Origin: Aeromonas sobria
GTDB taxonomy: Bacteria; Pseudomonadota; Gammaproteobacteria; Enterobacterales; Aeromonadaceae
Assembly (NCBI RefSeq): GCF_000820145.1
Contig: NZ_CDBW01000003.1
Span: 1 to 64,000 of the forward strand
Length of the DNA stretch: 64,000 nucleotides
Direction: 5' to 3'
Part shown: piece after piece, positions 1 to 6,891 of the stretch
Position numbering within the stretch: position 1 is the first letter of the stretch
Layout of the letters: each line of letters begins with the position of its first letter
Made by a program: the position numbers and the translations under genes
The notes under the pieces: model-generated
Told to the model about the DNA's origin: nothing
The model's input: only the letters and a program-made list of their open reading frames with translations
Databases searched by the model: none

Positions 1-221
1 AAGGTGAACGGGTCATGGGGGCATACCACATTCAACATGTAAACGGGTATCACCATAGGTTGAAGGAGTGGATGGAGCGTTTCCATGGAGTAGCAACTCA
101 TTACCTGAGGAATTATCTGGGTTGGCGCAGGATGCTGGAGCGTTACGGGAAGGGAGTGAATATCAAAGCGTGTTTGCATGAGGCGCTGGGGCACCCCATG
201 CAACACGTAATTGGGACATAG
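1..221 (+). CDS. IS1595-family (ISXO2-like) transposase, C-terminal part
   Basis: The reading frame is open at the left edge (first complete codon at base 3) and stops with TAG at 221, so only about 72 residues are visible. The residues [16 protein letters not shown], followed by a GVATHYL...[10 protein letters not shown] stretch, match the end of the DDE domain of ISXO2/IS1595-type transposases as I know the family. The catalytic acidic residues would lie outside the window. The sequence around the stop (TTGGGACATAGCC, about 211-223) could be the right terminal repeat of the element, but the left end is not available to test it. Whether the element is complete cannot be judged. The next gene is a housekeeping gene on the opposite strand. 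Confidence 0.75.
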   Translation, partial: GERVMGAYHIQHVNGYHHRLKEWMERFHGVATHYLRNYLGWRRMLERYGKGVNIKACLHEALGHPMQHVIGT

Positions 222-230
222 CCATAAAAA

Positions 231-252
231 ACGGCGACCAGATGGTCGCCGT
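231..252. terminator. Bidirectional intrinsic terminator
   Basis: A perfect 10-bp inverted repeat (ACGGCGACCA / TGGTCGCCGT) encloses a 2-nt centre. It has AAAAA on the left and TTTCTTT on the right, so a U-tract follows the hairpin in either direction. It sits between the convergent transposase tail and the L,D-transpeptidase gene and can end both transcripts. Confidence 0.85.
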
Positions 253-296
253 TTTCTTTATCTTGCCAGTGCACTCGGCACCGCCAACTGCCTCAA

Positions 297-1217
297 TCAG
301 GGATTGAGACGGGTCGGCATACCGGTACGCTGTTCCAGCACCTGCTTGACCACGTTGGAGTCAGACTCGACATGGGCGATAAAGCGGGTAGTAGCCTGGG
401 TCATCGGAAGCGGCACAGAGGCAGTGGAGTTGAACTCCTCCTCGTTGCGCGACAGCGGCTCGTGCACTTCCATGTAGCGACCACCATCCGGCTCGACCGA
501 GGTCTTGACCGGCTGGTTGACGAACTGGACACGAGTACCGACCGGCACGTTGTCGAACAGATACTTGATGTCATCGGCACGCAGACGGACGCAACCGCTG
601 CTCACCCGCAGGCCAATGCCGAAGGTGGCGTTGGTGCCGTGGATGGCGTAAAGGTTGCCGATGTAGAGGGCGTGCAGACCCATGGGGTTATCCGGGCCAG
701 CCGGCCAGACCGCAGGCAGTGTCTTGCCCTGAGCGGCATAGCGGCGACGGATGTTCTCGGTCGGGGTCCAGGTCGGGTTGGCGCGCTTGCGCTCTACCTT
801 GGTGATCCAGTTCTCCGGGGTGTTTACCCCCAGCTGGCCGATGCCGATGGGCAGCACTTCCACCACATTTTTCCCTTTCGGATAGTAGTAGAGACGCATC
901 TCGGCGACGTTGATGACGATCCCTTCGCGGGGTGCGTTGGGCAGGATCAGCTGGTGGGGGATGATCAGGGTGCTACCCGCCTTCGGCAGATAGGGATCAA
1001 CGCCCGGGTTGGCTTCCATGATGTTGGTCAGACCCAGCTGGAAGTCAGCAGCGATCTGCTCCAGCGGACGGTTGTCCGCAGGCACCACGTATTGCTGGTT
1101 TTCACCGATCAGGCGGCTGTTGGCCGCAGGCAGGTGGTACTCGACGGCGGCAGCCTGCTGGCTGACCAGCGCAAATGTGCATAAAAGGGCCGAAGCGGCA
1201 GTGCGAAGGGGATTCAT
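297..1217 (-). CDS. L,D-transpeptidase (ErfK/YbiS/YcfS type)
   Basis: 306-residue periplasmic enzyme expected to form meso-DAP crosslinks or to attach a Braun-type lipoprotein to peptidoglycan. A signal peptide covers residues 1-24 (hydrophobic core, then QQAAA). A LysM-like segment lies at about 41-87 ([14 protein letters not shown] ... IIPHQL). The YkuD catalytic domain spans about 98-235, with His193 in AIHGT and catalytic Cys209 in SSGCVRL. All signature residues are present and the length is normal for ErfK-type proteins. The C-terminal 70 residues after the domain are not recognised. It is monocistronic, ends at a bidirectional terminator, and has about 500 bp of noncoding DNA upstream. 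Which of the paralogous E. coli enzymes it corresponds to cannot be settled from sequence alone. Confidence 0.93.
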   Translation of the reverse strand: MNPLRTAASALLCTFALVSQQAAAVEYHLPAANSRLIGENQQYVVPADNRPLEQIAADFQLGLTNIMEANPGVDPYLPKAGSTLIIPHQLILPNAPREGIVINVAEMRLYYYPKGKNVVEVLPIGIGQLGVNTPENWITKVERKRANPTWTPTENIRRRYAAQGKTLPAVWPAGPDNPMGLHALYIGNLYAIHGTNATFGIGLRVSSGCVRLRADDIKYLFDNVPVGTRVQFVNQPVKTSVEPDGGRYMEVHEPLSRNEEEFNSTASVPLPMTQATTRFIAHVESDSNVVKQVLEQRTGMPTRLNP

Positions 1218-1653
1218 AAAATTCCTGTGTGGTTTCCTGTACCAAATGGGCCGTGGGCCGTCTCATCCTCGGTCTGCCGGTGGCGGGTAAACCTGCACCA
1301 CGGCGCCAATAACCGAGCGCGCATTCTTTCCTGAGTCGGCCAAAATTTCAACTTCGATATGTTGCTTTTCTTGTTAAAAGTGGCCGTTTGCGGTGTGACT
1401 CTTATCAACAGGGCAAAAGCTACCCTAGCAAGTCGCCGCTGAGAGAAAGATGAACAGCACCAATCTACTGCCAACGGGCCACCCGCGCCCCCATCAACCA
1501 CAGCGCTGCGCCACCTGGTGTCACGGTGGAAGCAGAGGCCAGAACGGTTATAACACCCAAGTAGATAAGCCAATGTCGACAGTGGCACTTTATTGGTATG
1601 AAAAGGAGTAAAACAGCACATCAGCCACCAGCTGGTGCTTGCTGCCATTGAGA
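1218..1653. other. Intergenic region without a supported gene
   Basis: About 435 bp lie between the start of the L,D-transpeptidase gene and the terminator of the TonB operon. It must hold the promoter of the transpeptidase, but no convincing -35/-10 pair was picked out. A 53-codon ORF (1450-1611) preceded by AGAGAAAG is the only coding possibility seen. Its composition looks random, so it is not called. Confidence 0.5.
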
Positions 1654-1679
1654 TAAAAAAACCGCTCCGAAGAGCGGTT
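1654..1679 (-). terminator. Terminator of the TonB2-type operon
   Basis: Read on the minus strand, the stem AACCGCTC / GAGCGGTT encloses a TTCG tetraloop and is followed by a run of seven T. It lies 51 bp past the stop of the TPR gene, the last gene of the operon. Confidence 0.88.
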
Positions 1680-1730
1680 AATGGAGCCACCAGGCAACCA
1701 TAAAAGGGACTACAGGTGTTGTCATTGGAA

Positions 1731-2972
1731 TTACTGGACCGTCGCCTCCCCTGCGCCACTCTGCTCCTTGAGGAAGCTGATCCAGGGGGATGCCCGACCA
1801 CTGACGTTGCCATTCTGAGCCGCTTGGGTGAAGGCGTTGAGGGCCTCCTTCGGCTTCTGTTGCTCAAAATAGGCGACCCCGGTCAGGAACTTGAGATCCG
1901 CACGCTGTTCACCATTGGCATTGGCCGCCGGTTTGGTGGCTAGCGCCACCAGATCCTGATAGCGCTTGCTCTGAATCATCATGCGCGCCATTTTCAGCTG
2001 CAATTCGGCGTTCGGAGCCAGCAGATAGGATTTGGCCAACGTGTCGATGGCCGGATCCAACTCTTTGGCCTGATGCCAGTAGTTGGCGAGGGTCTTGTAG
2101 TTGCTGGCGCTCTGCCCAATCACCCCATCCTTCATCCCCTTCTCCATCACCCGTGCCGCGCGATGGGGAATGCCGGTGAAGGCGAGGTAGTTGGCCAGCC
2201 GCTGCAGCTCGGCGGCCTCGGTCAACATGCCGAGGTTGTAGGCCGACTCCAGCGCTGCCAGCGCCTTGCCATCATTACCCGCCTGCATATGCATGGCCGA
2301 GAGCTGGGTCCAGTACTTCTTCTTCTCCGGGAACATGCTGACCAGGGTTGTCAACACCTCGGTCGCCGGTTTGTACTGTTTCAGCTCGTAGTGAGCGCCC
2401 ATCTTCAGCAGATACCAGGACTCCGGCGCTTTACCTGCCGACAGCTTGATGGCCTGATCCACCGCCGGGATCGCGTCACGGTACTGCTTGAGCTGCACGT
2501 GGGCGTTGGCCAGGGTGATATAGGCATGGGAGTTGGGCTTGTCATCCTTGCCCTGGTTGGCAAACCACTCCTTCATGGTCTTGATCGACCCCTGGTAATT
2601 GCCCTCAGCCATATAGAGCTGGGCCAGGTTGTAGCGCACCTGCTGGGCCACCGGTGGCGGCAGGCCGCCTGTCGCGATGGCATCGGCAAAGTACTTGGTC
2701 GCCTGACCGTATTTCTCCTGCTGGGCGGCCACGAAACCGAGAGTCTGCAATATGACCCCCTTGTCGTAGACCCGCTCGCCCGCACCGGAGAGTGCATCTT
2801 GCAACTTGGCATTGGCCTCGCCGTATTTCTTCTCGGTGATCAGCGCCTGCGCCTTGTTGACCGCCCGATAAGCCCGATCCGACAGGGCCGGCTGCTCGGC
2901 GGCCCAACTGGCGGTGCTGAGCAGCACCGCCATGGCGACCGGGGCGAGGATCATCTTGTGTAACTTGTTCAT
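1731..2972 (-). CDS. Periplasmic tetratricopeptide-repeat protein of the TonB2 operon
   Basis: 413-residue protein with a signal peptide (hydrophobic residues about 8-22, cleavage near SWAAE). It is followed by degenerate TPR helices along the whole length, for example QALITEKKYGEANAKLQDAL and RYNLAQLYMAEGNYQGSIKT. The ATG at 2972 is chosen over an upstream in-frame start because AAGGAAGG sits just before it and the signal peptide then begins normally. It is the last gene of the operon, 11 bp after tonB. TPR proteins in this position are common in TonB2-type clusters of Vibrio, Shewanella and Aeromonas. A role as periplasmic scaffold between TonB and the outer membrane receptor is inference. 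Confidence 0.88.
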   Translation of the reverse strand: MNKLHKMILAPVAMAVLLSTASWAAEQPALSDRAYRAVNKAQALITEKKYGEANAKLQDALSGAGERVYDKGVILQTLGFVAAQQEKYGQATKYFADAIATGGLPPPVAQQVRYNLAQLYMAEGNYQGSIKTMKEWFANQGKDDKPNSHAYITLANAHVQLKQYRDAIPAVDQAIKLSAGKAPESWYLLKMGAHYELKQYKPATEVLTTLVSMFPEKKKYWTQLSAMHMQAGNDGKALAALESAYNLGMLTEAAELQRLANYLAFTGIPHRAARVMEKGMKDGVIGQSASNYKTLANYWHQAKELDPAIDTLAKSYLLAPNAELQLKMARMMIQSKRYQDLVALATKPAANANGEQRADLKFLTGVAYFEQQKPKEALNAFTQAAQNGNVSGRASPWISFLKEQSGAGEATVQ

Positions 2973-2983
2973 CGCCACCTTCC

Positions 2984-3619
2984 TTAGTTGACCGCAAACT
3001 CGATTTCTTGCTGCATCCGGCTCGCTTGCGGCTTGCCATCCACCATGGACGGCTTGAACGTCCACTTGGCGATGGTTTTGCGCGCCTCTTTGCCGAGGTC
3101 ATAGCTGCGCGGCTCTTCCTTGACGATCCGCACGTTGCTGACGGTACCACGCTCGGTGACGGTGAACTCCACCAGCACCTTGCCGGAGGCCAGACCCGCC
3201 AGAGCCGCCTTGCGGGGCATCATGGGCTCGAAGGTTGCCAGCGGAATGGCGCCGTTGTTGCCACCCACTCCGCCACCACCACCGCCGGTGCTGTAGGCAC
3301 CGAGGGCGTTGCCACCACCGATATTGACCGGGATGTCGAGCTTGGGCATGTCCATGGGAGAGCTCTCCATCTGCGGCCGATCCGTGCTGGCCACCTCCAT
3401 CTCTGGAGGGGGCGGCGGACGGTTCGGCGGCGGCGGTTTCGGCAGCTCCCGTTGCTTCTCTTGCAGGGTCTCCTGGGGCTTGATGCGAATGAAATCGGTC
3501 ATGGCGACGTCATCCTTCTCAACCAGCTCCCGATGATCCGGTGTGATCAGCTTGTTCATTCCCAAAAACAGAAAGAACACCACCACACAGGAGACCACCA
3601 ACGATATCAGGTATCTCAT
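2984..3619 (-). CDS. tonB: Energy transducer TonB (TonB2 type)
   Basis: 211-residue protein that passes proton-motive energy from ExbB/ExbD to outer membrane receptors. An N-terminal membrane anchor lies at residues 4-22. It is followed by a short proline-rich linker (PKPPPPNRPPPPPEM, about 60-75), a glycine-rich hinge (TGGGGGGVGG, about 110-120), and the TonB C-terminal domain (VLVEFTVTERGTVSNV ... TFKP) at about 135-205. The short length and short Pro-rich region fit the TonB2 class rather than the roughly 240-residue E. coli TonB. ATG 3619 follows GAGAGACCT; an upstream in-frame ATG at 3676 would overlap exbD and precede the anchor with a non-membrane tail. It lies 16 bp after exbD. Confidence 0.92.
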   Translation of the reverse strand: MRYLISLVVSCVVVFFLFLGMNKLITPDHRELVEKDDVAMTDFIRIKPQETLQEKQRELPKPPPPNRPPPPPEMEVASTDRPQMESSPMDMPKLDIPVNIGGGNALGAYSTGGGGGGVGGNNGAIPLATFEPMMPRKAALAGLASGKVLVEFTVTERGTVSNVRIVKEEPRSYDLGKEARKTIAKWTFKPSMVDGKPQASRMQQEIEFAVN

Positions 3620-3635
3620 AGGTCTCTCTCCAGCA

Positions 3636-4043
3636 TCAGCTGCTCTTGCTGGCAGCGATGGAGATGTTCTGGACACCGGCCATACGGATCTGATCCATGA
3701 CCTGCACCACCAGACCAGAACGGGATTCGGTATCGGCCTGGATCACCACGGCGCTCTCCGGGTTTTCGGCCCGCAGCCGCTCGATGTTGGCACGAACCGC
3801 CCCTACTTCCACGATGCGCTTGTCGACCCAGACCTGACCGTTTTCGCGTACCGCGACCATGATATTGCCCTTCTTCACCGTCTCGGCCGTGCTGGCACTG
3901 GGACGGTTGATCTCGACACCGGACTCCTTGACGAAGGAGGTGGTGACGATGAAGAAGATCAGCATGATGAACACTATGTCCAGCATGGGGGTCAAATCGA
4001 TAGCCGCCTCGTCAGCACCGCTGTCGCTGTAACGTTTTCTCAT
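3636..4043 (-). CDS. exbD: Biopolymer transport protein ExbD
   Basis: 135 residues, normal for ExbD/TolR. The N-terminal cytoplasmic stretch is followed by one membrane helix (about 19-37) in which Asp22 (TPMLDIVF) is the conserved proton-carrying residue. The periplasmic domain follows. It works with ExbB and TonB as the inner membrane proton motor. It lies 67 bp downstream of exbB and 16 bp upstream of tonB in the same operon. Confidence 0.95.
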   Translation of the reverse strand: MRKRYSDSGADEAAIDLTPMLDIVFIMLIFFIVTTSFVKESGVEINRPSASTAETVKKGNIMVAVRENGQVWVDKRIVEVGAVRANIERLRAENPESAVVIQADTESRSGLVVQVMDQIRMAGVQNISIAASKSS

Positions 4044-4110
4044 AGCAGAAACTCCTTGCTTGTTCTGTGCCCCCGGCAGGCCATGCCTCGCCGGGGGTAT
4101 GCATCCTGCA

Positions 4111-4638
4111 TCAACCGTGTTTCAGGTTGTCTTCCAGCTTTTGCACCGCCAGTTTGGCTTTGTGATCGAGCTGGTTGACAAAAAACAGGCCGGAAAGGGC
4201 GGCAATCATGCCCGCCATGGTCGGTACCGTTGCCTTGGAGATCCCCGATGCCATGGCCCGCGGCGAACCGGTGCCGGTGATGGCCAGGGTGTCAAACACC
4301 TGCACCATCCCCACCACGGTGCCAAGCAGCCCCATCAGTGGACAGAGGGCGATCAGCACCTTGATGACCGGCATCCCCTTGTCCACCGCCATGGCGACCC
4401 GTGAGACCAGCTCGCGCCGGATCTGCTTGGCAGACCAGGAGAGATGATCGCTGCGGGCCAGCCAGGTGGCCTTGGTCTGCTTCACCTGCTTGGGGTAGAC
4501 CGCCATGAAGTAGATCCAGCGCTCCAGCAACAGGGCCCACATCATCAGGGTCAGGAAAAACAGGGCGACCAGCACGTCGCCCCCCAATCCCAGAAACCGG
4601 CGGACCGACTCGACTTCTTCAATCAACCAGAACCACAT
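4111..4638 (-). CDS. exbB: ExbB/MotA/TolQ-type proton channel protein (small)
   Basis: 175 residues, three membrane helices: about 20-42 (GGDVLVALFFLTLMMWALLL), about 97-120 (LIALCPLMGLLGTVVGMVQVF) and about 135-160 (ATVPTMAGMIAALSGLF). The GLLGTVVGM signature of the MotA/TolQ/ExbB family is present. The protein is shorter than E. coli ExbB (244), as usual for ExbB2 of Vibrio-type TonB2 systems. ATG 4638 follows AAGGAGTCACCC; the upstream in-frame ATG at 4707 lies inside the preceding gene. It lies 10 bp after the TtpC-like gene. Confidence 0.93.
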   Translation of the reverse strand: MWFWLIEEVESVRRFLGLGGDVLVALFFLTLMMWALLLERWIYFMAVYPKQVKQTKATWLARSDHLSWSAKQIRRELVSRVAMAVDKGMPVIKVLIALCPLMGLLGTVVGMVQVFDTLAITGTGSPRAMASGISKATVPTMAGMIAALSGLFFVNQLDHKAKLAVQKLEDNLKHG

Positions 4639-4648
4639 GGGTGACTCC

Positions 4649-6022
4649 TTACGCTGCAGCTTTGGAGGCGTGCAGACGTTCCTGATAACGGGCAACGAAA
4701 CCGGCACTCTGCTCTTCCAGCACCTGGATCAGACGACGGCTCTGGGTCTGCACAATGGTGTAGAGGAACAGCATGGGCACCGCGACAACCAGACCCTGCA
4801 TTGTGGTCACCAGCGCCTCGGAGATACCGCCCGCCATCAGCTTGGGATCGCCGGTACCGAACAATGTGATGGCCTGGAAGGTGGCAATCATCCCCACTAC
4901 AGTACCCAGCAGGCCCAGCAGCGGTGCGACGGAGGCGATCAGCTTGATGATGCTGATGCCCTTCTCGAACTTGGGCACGTTGCGCAGGATGATCTCGTCG
5001 AGCTTGGACTCCAAATCCTCGATGTTGTCCCCGCGATGGCTCTGGTAAGCCCCCAGCATGTCACCAATGGGGTTGCCCTTGATGATCTGATCGGATTTCA
5101 GCTGCTTGCGCATGGACGAGCCGATCAGCGACAGGCGGATACCGCAGAAGATGGCCAGCAGGGTACCGAGCACACCGAGCACCATGATGACGTAACCCAC
5201 TTCACCACCCTGATCGACCCGCTCCTTGAAGGTCGGAGACTGCACCAGCAGGGAGAGGATCACGCCGCGAGACGGGTCGATGAAGATGGGTTTGACCCCG
5301 TCACCACCCTGTTCAAACTCGGCGATCGGCTCCAGCACCCCCTTATCCGGTTGACGAGAGAGCTGCTCGAACTTGCCGGTCTCCGGCACGAAGGTGAGGT
5401 ACTTGCCTTCGGAGACGGTGTTGAACTCACCGATCTGGGTGACGGTCTTCTCGGCCTGGTTGCCCTCGCCATAAACCACGGTCGCCGGGATCTGGCTCAC
5501 TTTGCCACCGTCCACCATGCGGCCGAGGGTGGTAGTCCAGAACGCTTCCAGATCGTCGCTTGAGGGGAGTTCTTTACTCTCGGCCAAACGGGTCAGCAGG
5601 GCGGATTGCTCCGGATGCTCGACCCGGCGGGCGGAGGCGTTGAAGATCCCCTTGAACTCACCGGCGAACTGACGCAGCACCCCGAACATCTCCCCCATGT
5701 TGCCGGAACGCTGGCGCAGGGTTTCAGTCAGTTCGGTCAGCTGCTTGTCGTTGGCATCGAAGGCCGCCTTGAGCTGCTCGCCCTTGGCGGTTTCGGCAGC
5801 CAGCTCGGCCTTGGCCTTCGCCAGCAATGCCCCTTGCTCGTTCTTGTCAGCCAGGAAACGGGCTTCCCGCTCCTTGTTGAGCTGGGATTCGCTCAGGCTG
5901 GAGGCCTTGACCTGATTGAGCAGCGCATTGAGATCCACCGGTTTCTCGGCGGCGGTCACCGGCAGGGTGACCAGGGTTGCTCCCGCAATCAGGGAGGCAA
6001 TAGCAAGTTTGATTCCTTTCAT
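4649..6022 (-). CDS. TtpC-like MotA/TolQ/ExbB protein with long periplasmic coiled coil
   Basis: 457 residues. A signal peptide or first helix (1-24) is followed by a long charged, helical periplasmic region (about 30-150, rich in E/K/A/L, coiled-coil-like) and a small domain. Membrane helices lie near 275-300, 365-390 and 400-430. The helix at 365-390 carries LLGLLGTVVGM, the MotA/TolQ/ExbB signature. This is the architecture of TtpC, the extra ExbB-like protein required by Vibrio TonB2 systems. The gene overlaps the DUF3450 gene by 4 nt (6019-6022), so the two are translationally coupled. Confidence 0.9.
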   Translation of the reverse strand: MKGIKLAIASLIAGATLVTLPVTAAEKPVDLNALLNQVKASSLSESQLNKEREARFLADKNEQGALLAKAKAELAAETAKGEQLKAAFDANDKQLTELTETLRQRSGNMGEMFGVLRQFAGEFKGIFNASARRVEHPEQSALLTRLAESKELPSSDDLEAFWTTTLGRMVDGGKVSQIPATVVYGEGNQAEKTVTQIGEFNTVSEGKYLTFVPETGKFEQLSRQPDKGVLEPIAEFEQGGDGVKPIFIDPSRGVILSLLVQSPTFKERVDQGGEVGYVIMVLGVLGTLLAIFCGIRLSLIGSSMRKQLKSDQIIKGNPIGDMLGAYQSHRGDNIEDLESKLDEIILRNVPKFEKGISIIKLIASVAPLLGLLGTVVGMIATFQAITLFGTGDPKLMAGGISEALVTTMQGLVVAVPMLFLYTIVQTQSRRLIQVLEEQSAGFVARYQERLHASKAAA

Positions 6023-6783
6023 GATGCTTTCTCCGCAGTTTGAACCGGCAGCTTGATCAGCGCAGGAGGCGCCTGCTTCTTGGCGATGCGAAGGCCCTGT
6101 TCAACCGCACTGCGATACTCCTGGGGCAACTCTTCCCATTGACGGGTCTTCTTGTTCCATATGCCGGTCTCATTGCCATCCGGGGACTGATAGAGCAGGG
6201 CAATGCGGCCAACGCGCAGGAACTCGTAGGTCTTCTCGCTGCCATCCTTGTCTAGGCTCGCCTTGTAGGACTCGATGGTGCGGCTGAAGCCCTCCTCGAT
6301 CTGGTAGGCCTCCAGGATCTTGCGGTACTTCTCGGAGATGGTGACATCGGCGCTGTTCATCAGGTCGGTCAGCGCGGCAACCCGATCTTCACGCTCGACC
6401 TTCTGGAACGGCAGATCCAGTGACACAAACTGCTCGAGGGAGTCGATCATCTTGAGCATCAAGGGCACCACTTCGGTGCTGGTCTGATCAATCTGGGCGA
6501 TCTGCTTTTGCATCGACGCCAGCTCGGTGGTCTGGGACTCGACCATCTTGCCCACCTGCTCGTTGTAGGTGCGCAGACTGTCGACCTGACGCAGGGCAGC
6601 CTTGTACTGGGCCAACGCAGATTCGGCAGAGTCGGCATAGCTGTCGATCTTCTGCTGGGAAACTTTGGATGCATTATTGGTGGCGGCTTGAGTGTCCACG
6701 GCCTGACCGGCGGTGGCAGCACTCAGATTGAAGCTGGTCAACAAGGCGGCCGAAACCAGGCTGCCAAGAAGCGCTTTCTTCAT
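6019..6783 (-). CDS. DUF3450 family periplasmic protein
   Basis: 254 residues with a clear signal peptide (MKKALLGSLVSAALLTSFN, cleavage near SAATA). A long coiled-coil segment follows (about 35-120, AESALAQYKAALRQVDSLR and onward), then a small C-terminal domain. It matches the DUF3450 family, whose members almost always precede a TtpC/ExbB/ExbD/TonB set. The function is unknown; a periplasmic partner of TtpC is inferred from context. The ATG at 6783 has AAGGA 8 nt upstream and gives a normal signal peptide. The in-frame ATG at 6804 is possible but lacks a good ribosome site. Confidence 0.87.
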   Translation of the reverse strand: MKKALLGSLVSAALLTSFNLSAATAGQAVDTQAATNNASKVSQQKIDSYADSAESALAQYKAALRQVDSLRTYNEQVGKMVESQTTELASMQKQIAQIDQTSTEVVPLMLKMIDSLEQFVSLDLPFQKVEREDRVAALTDLMNSADVTISEKYRKILEAYQIEEGFSRTIESYKASLDKDGSEKTYEFLRVGRIALLYQSPDGNETGIWNKKTRQWEELPQEYRSAVEQGLRIAKKQAPPALIKLPVQTAEKAS

Positions 6784-6891
6784 TGTAATGGTCCTTGTCT
6801 TCATAGGATTACCCTATCTCCGTAACTTCCTTGGACGTTGGGCACAGCCGACCCGACCGGGCCGGCTGAGGTTGTATATCAACGGGGTTGA

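Noticed and set aside
1450..1611. 53-codon ORF with AGAGAAAG before its ATG
   Set aside because: Composition looks random (runs of His/Pro/Gln), no recognisable segment, and the region must hold promoters.
1214..1867. Long minus-strand ORF (217 codons) across the intergenic region
   Set aside because: It runs through a strong terminator and into the TPR gene in another frame; the product is Arg/Ser-rich low-complexity.
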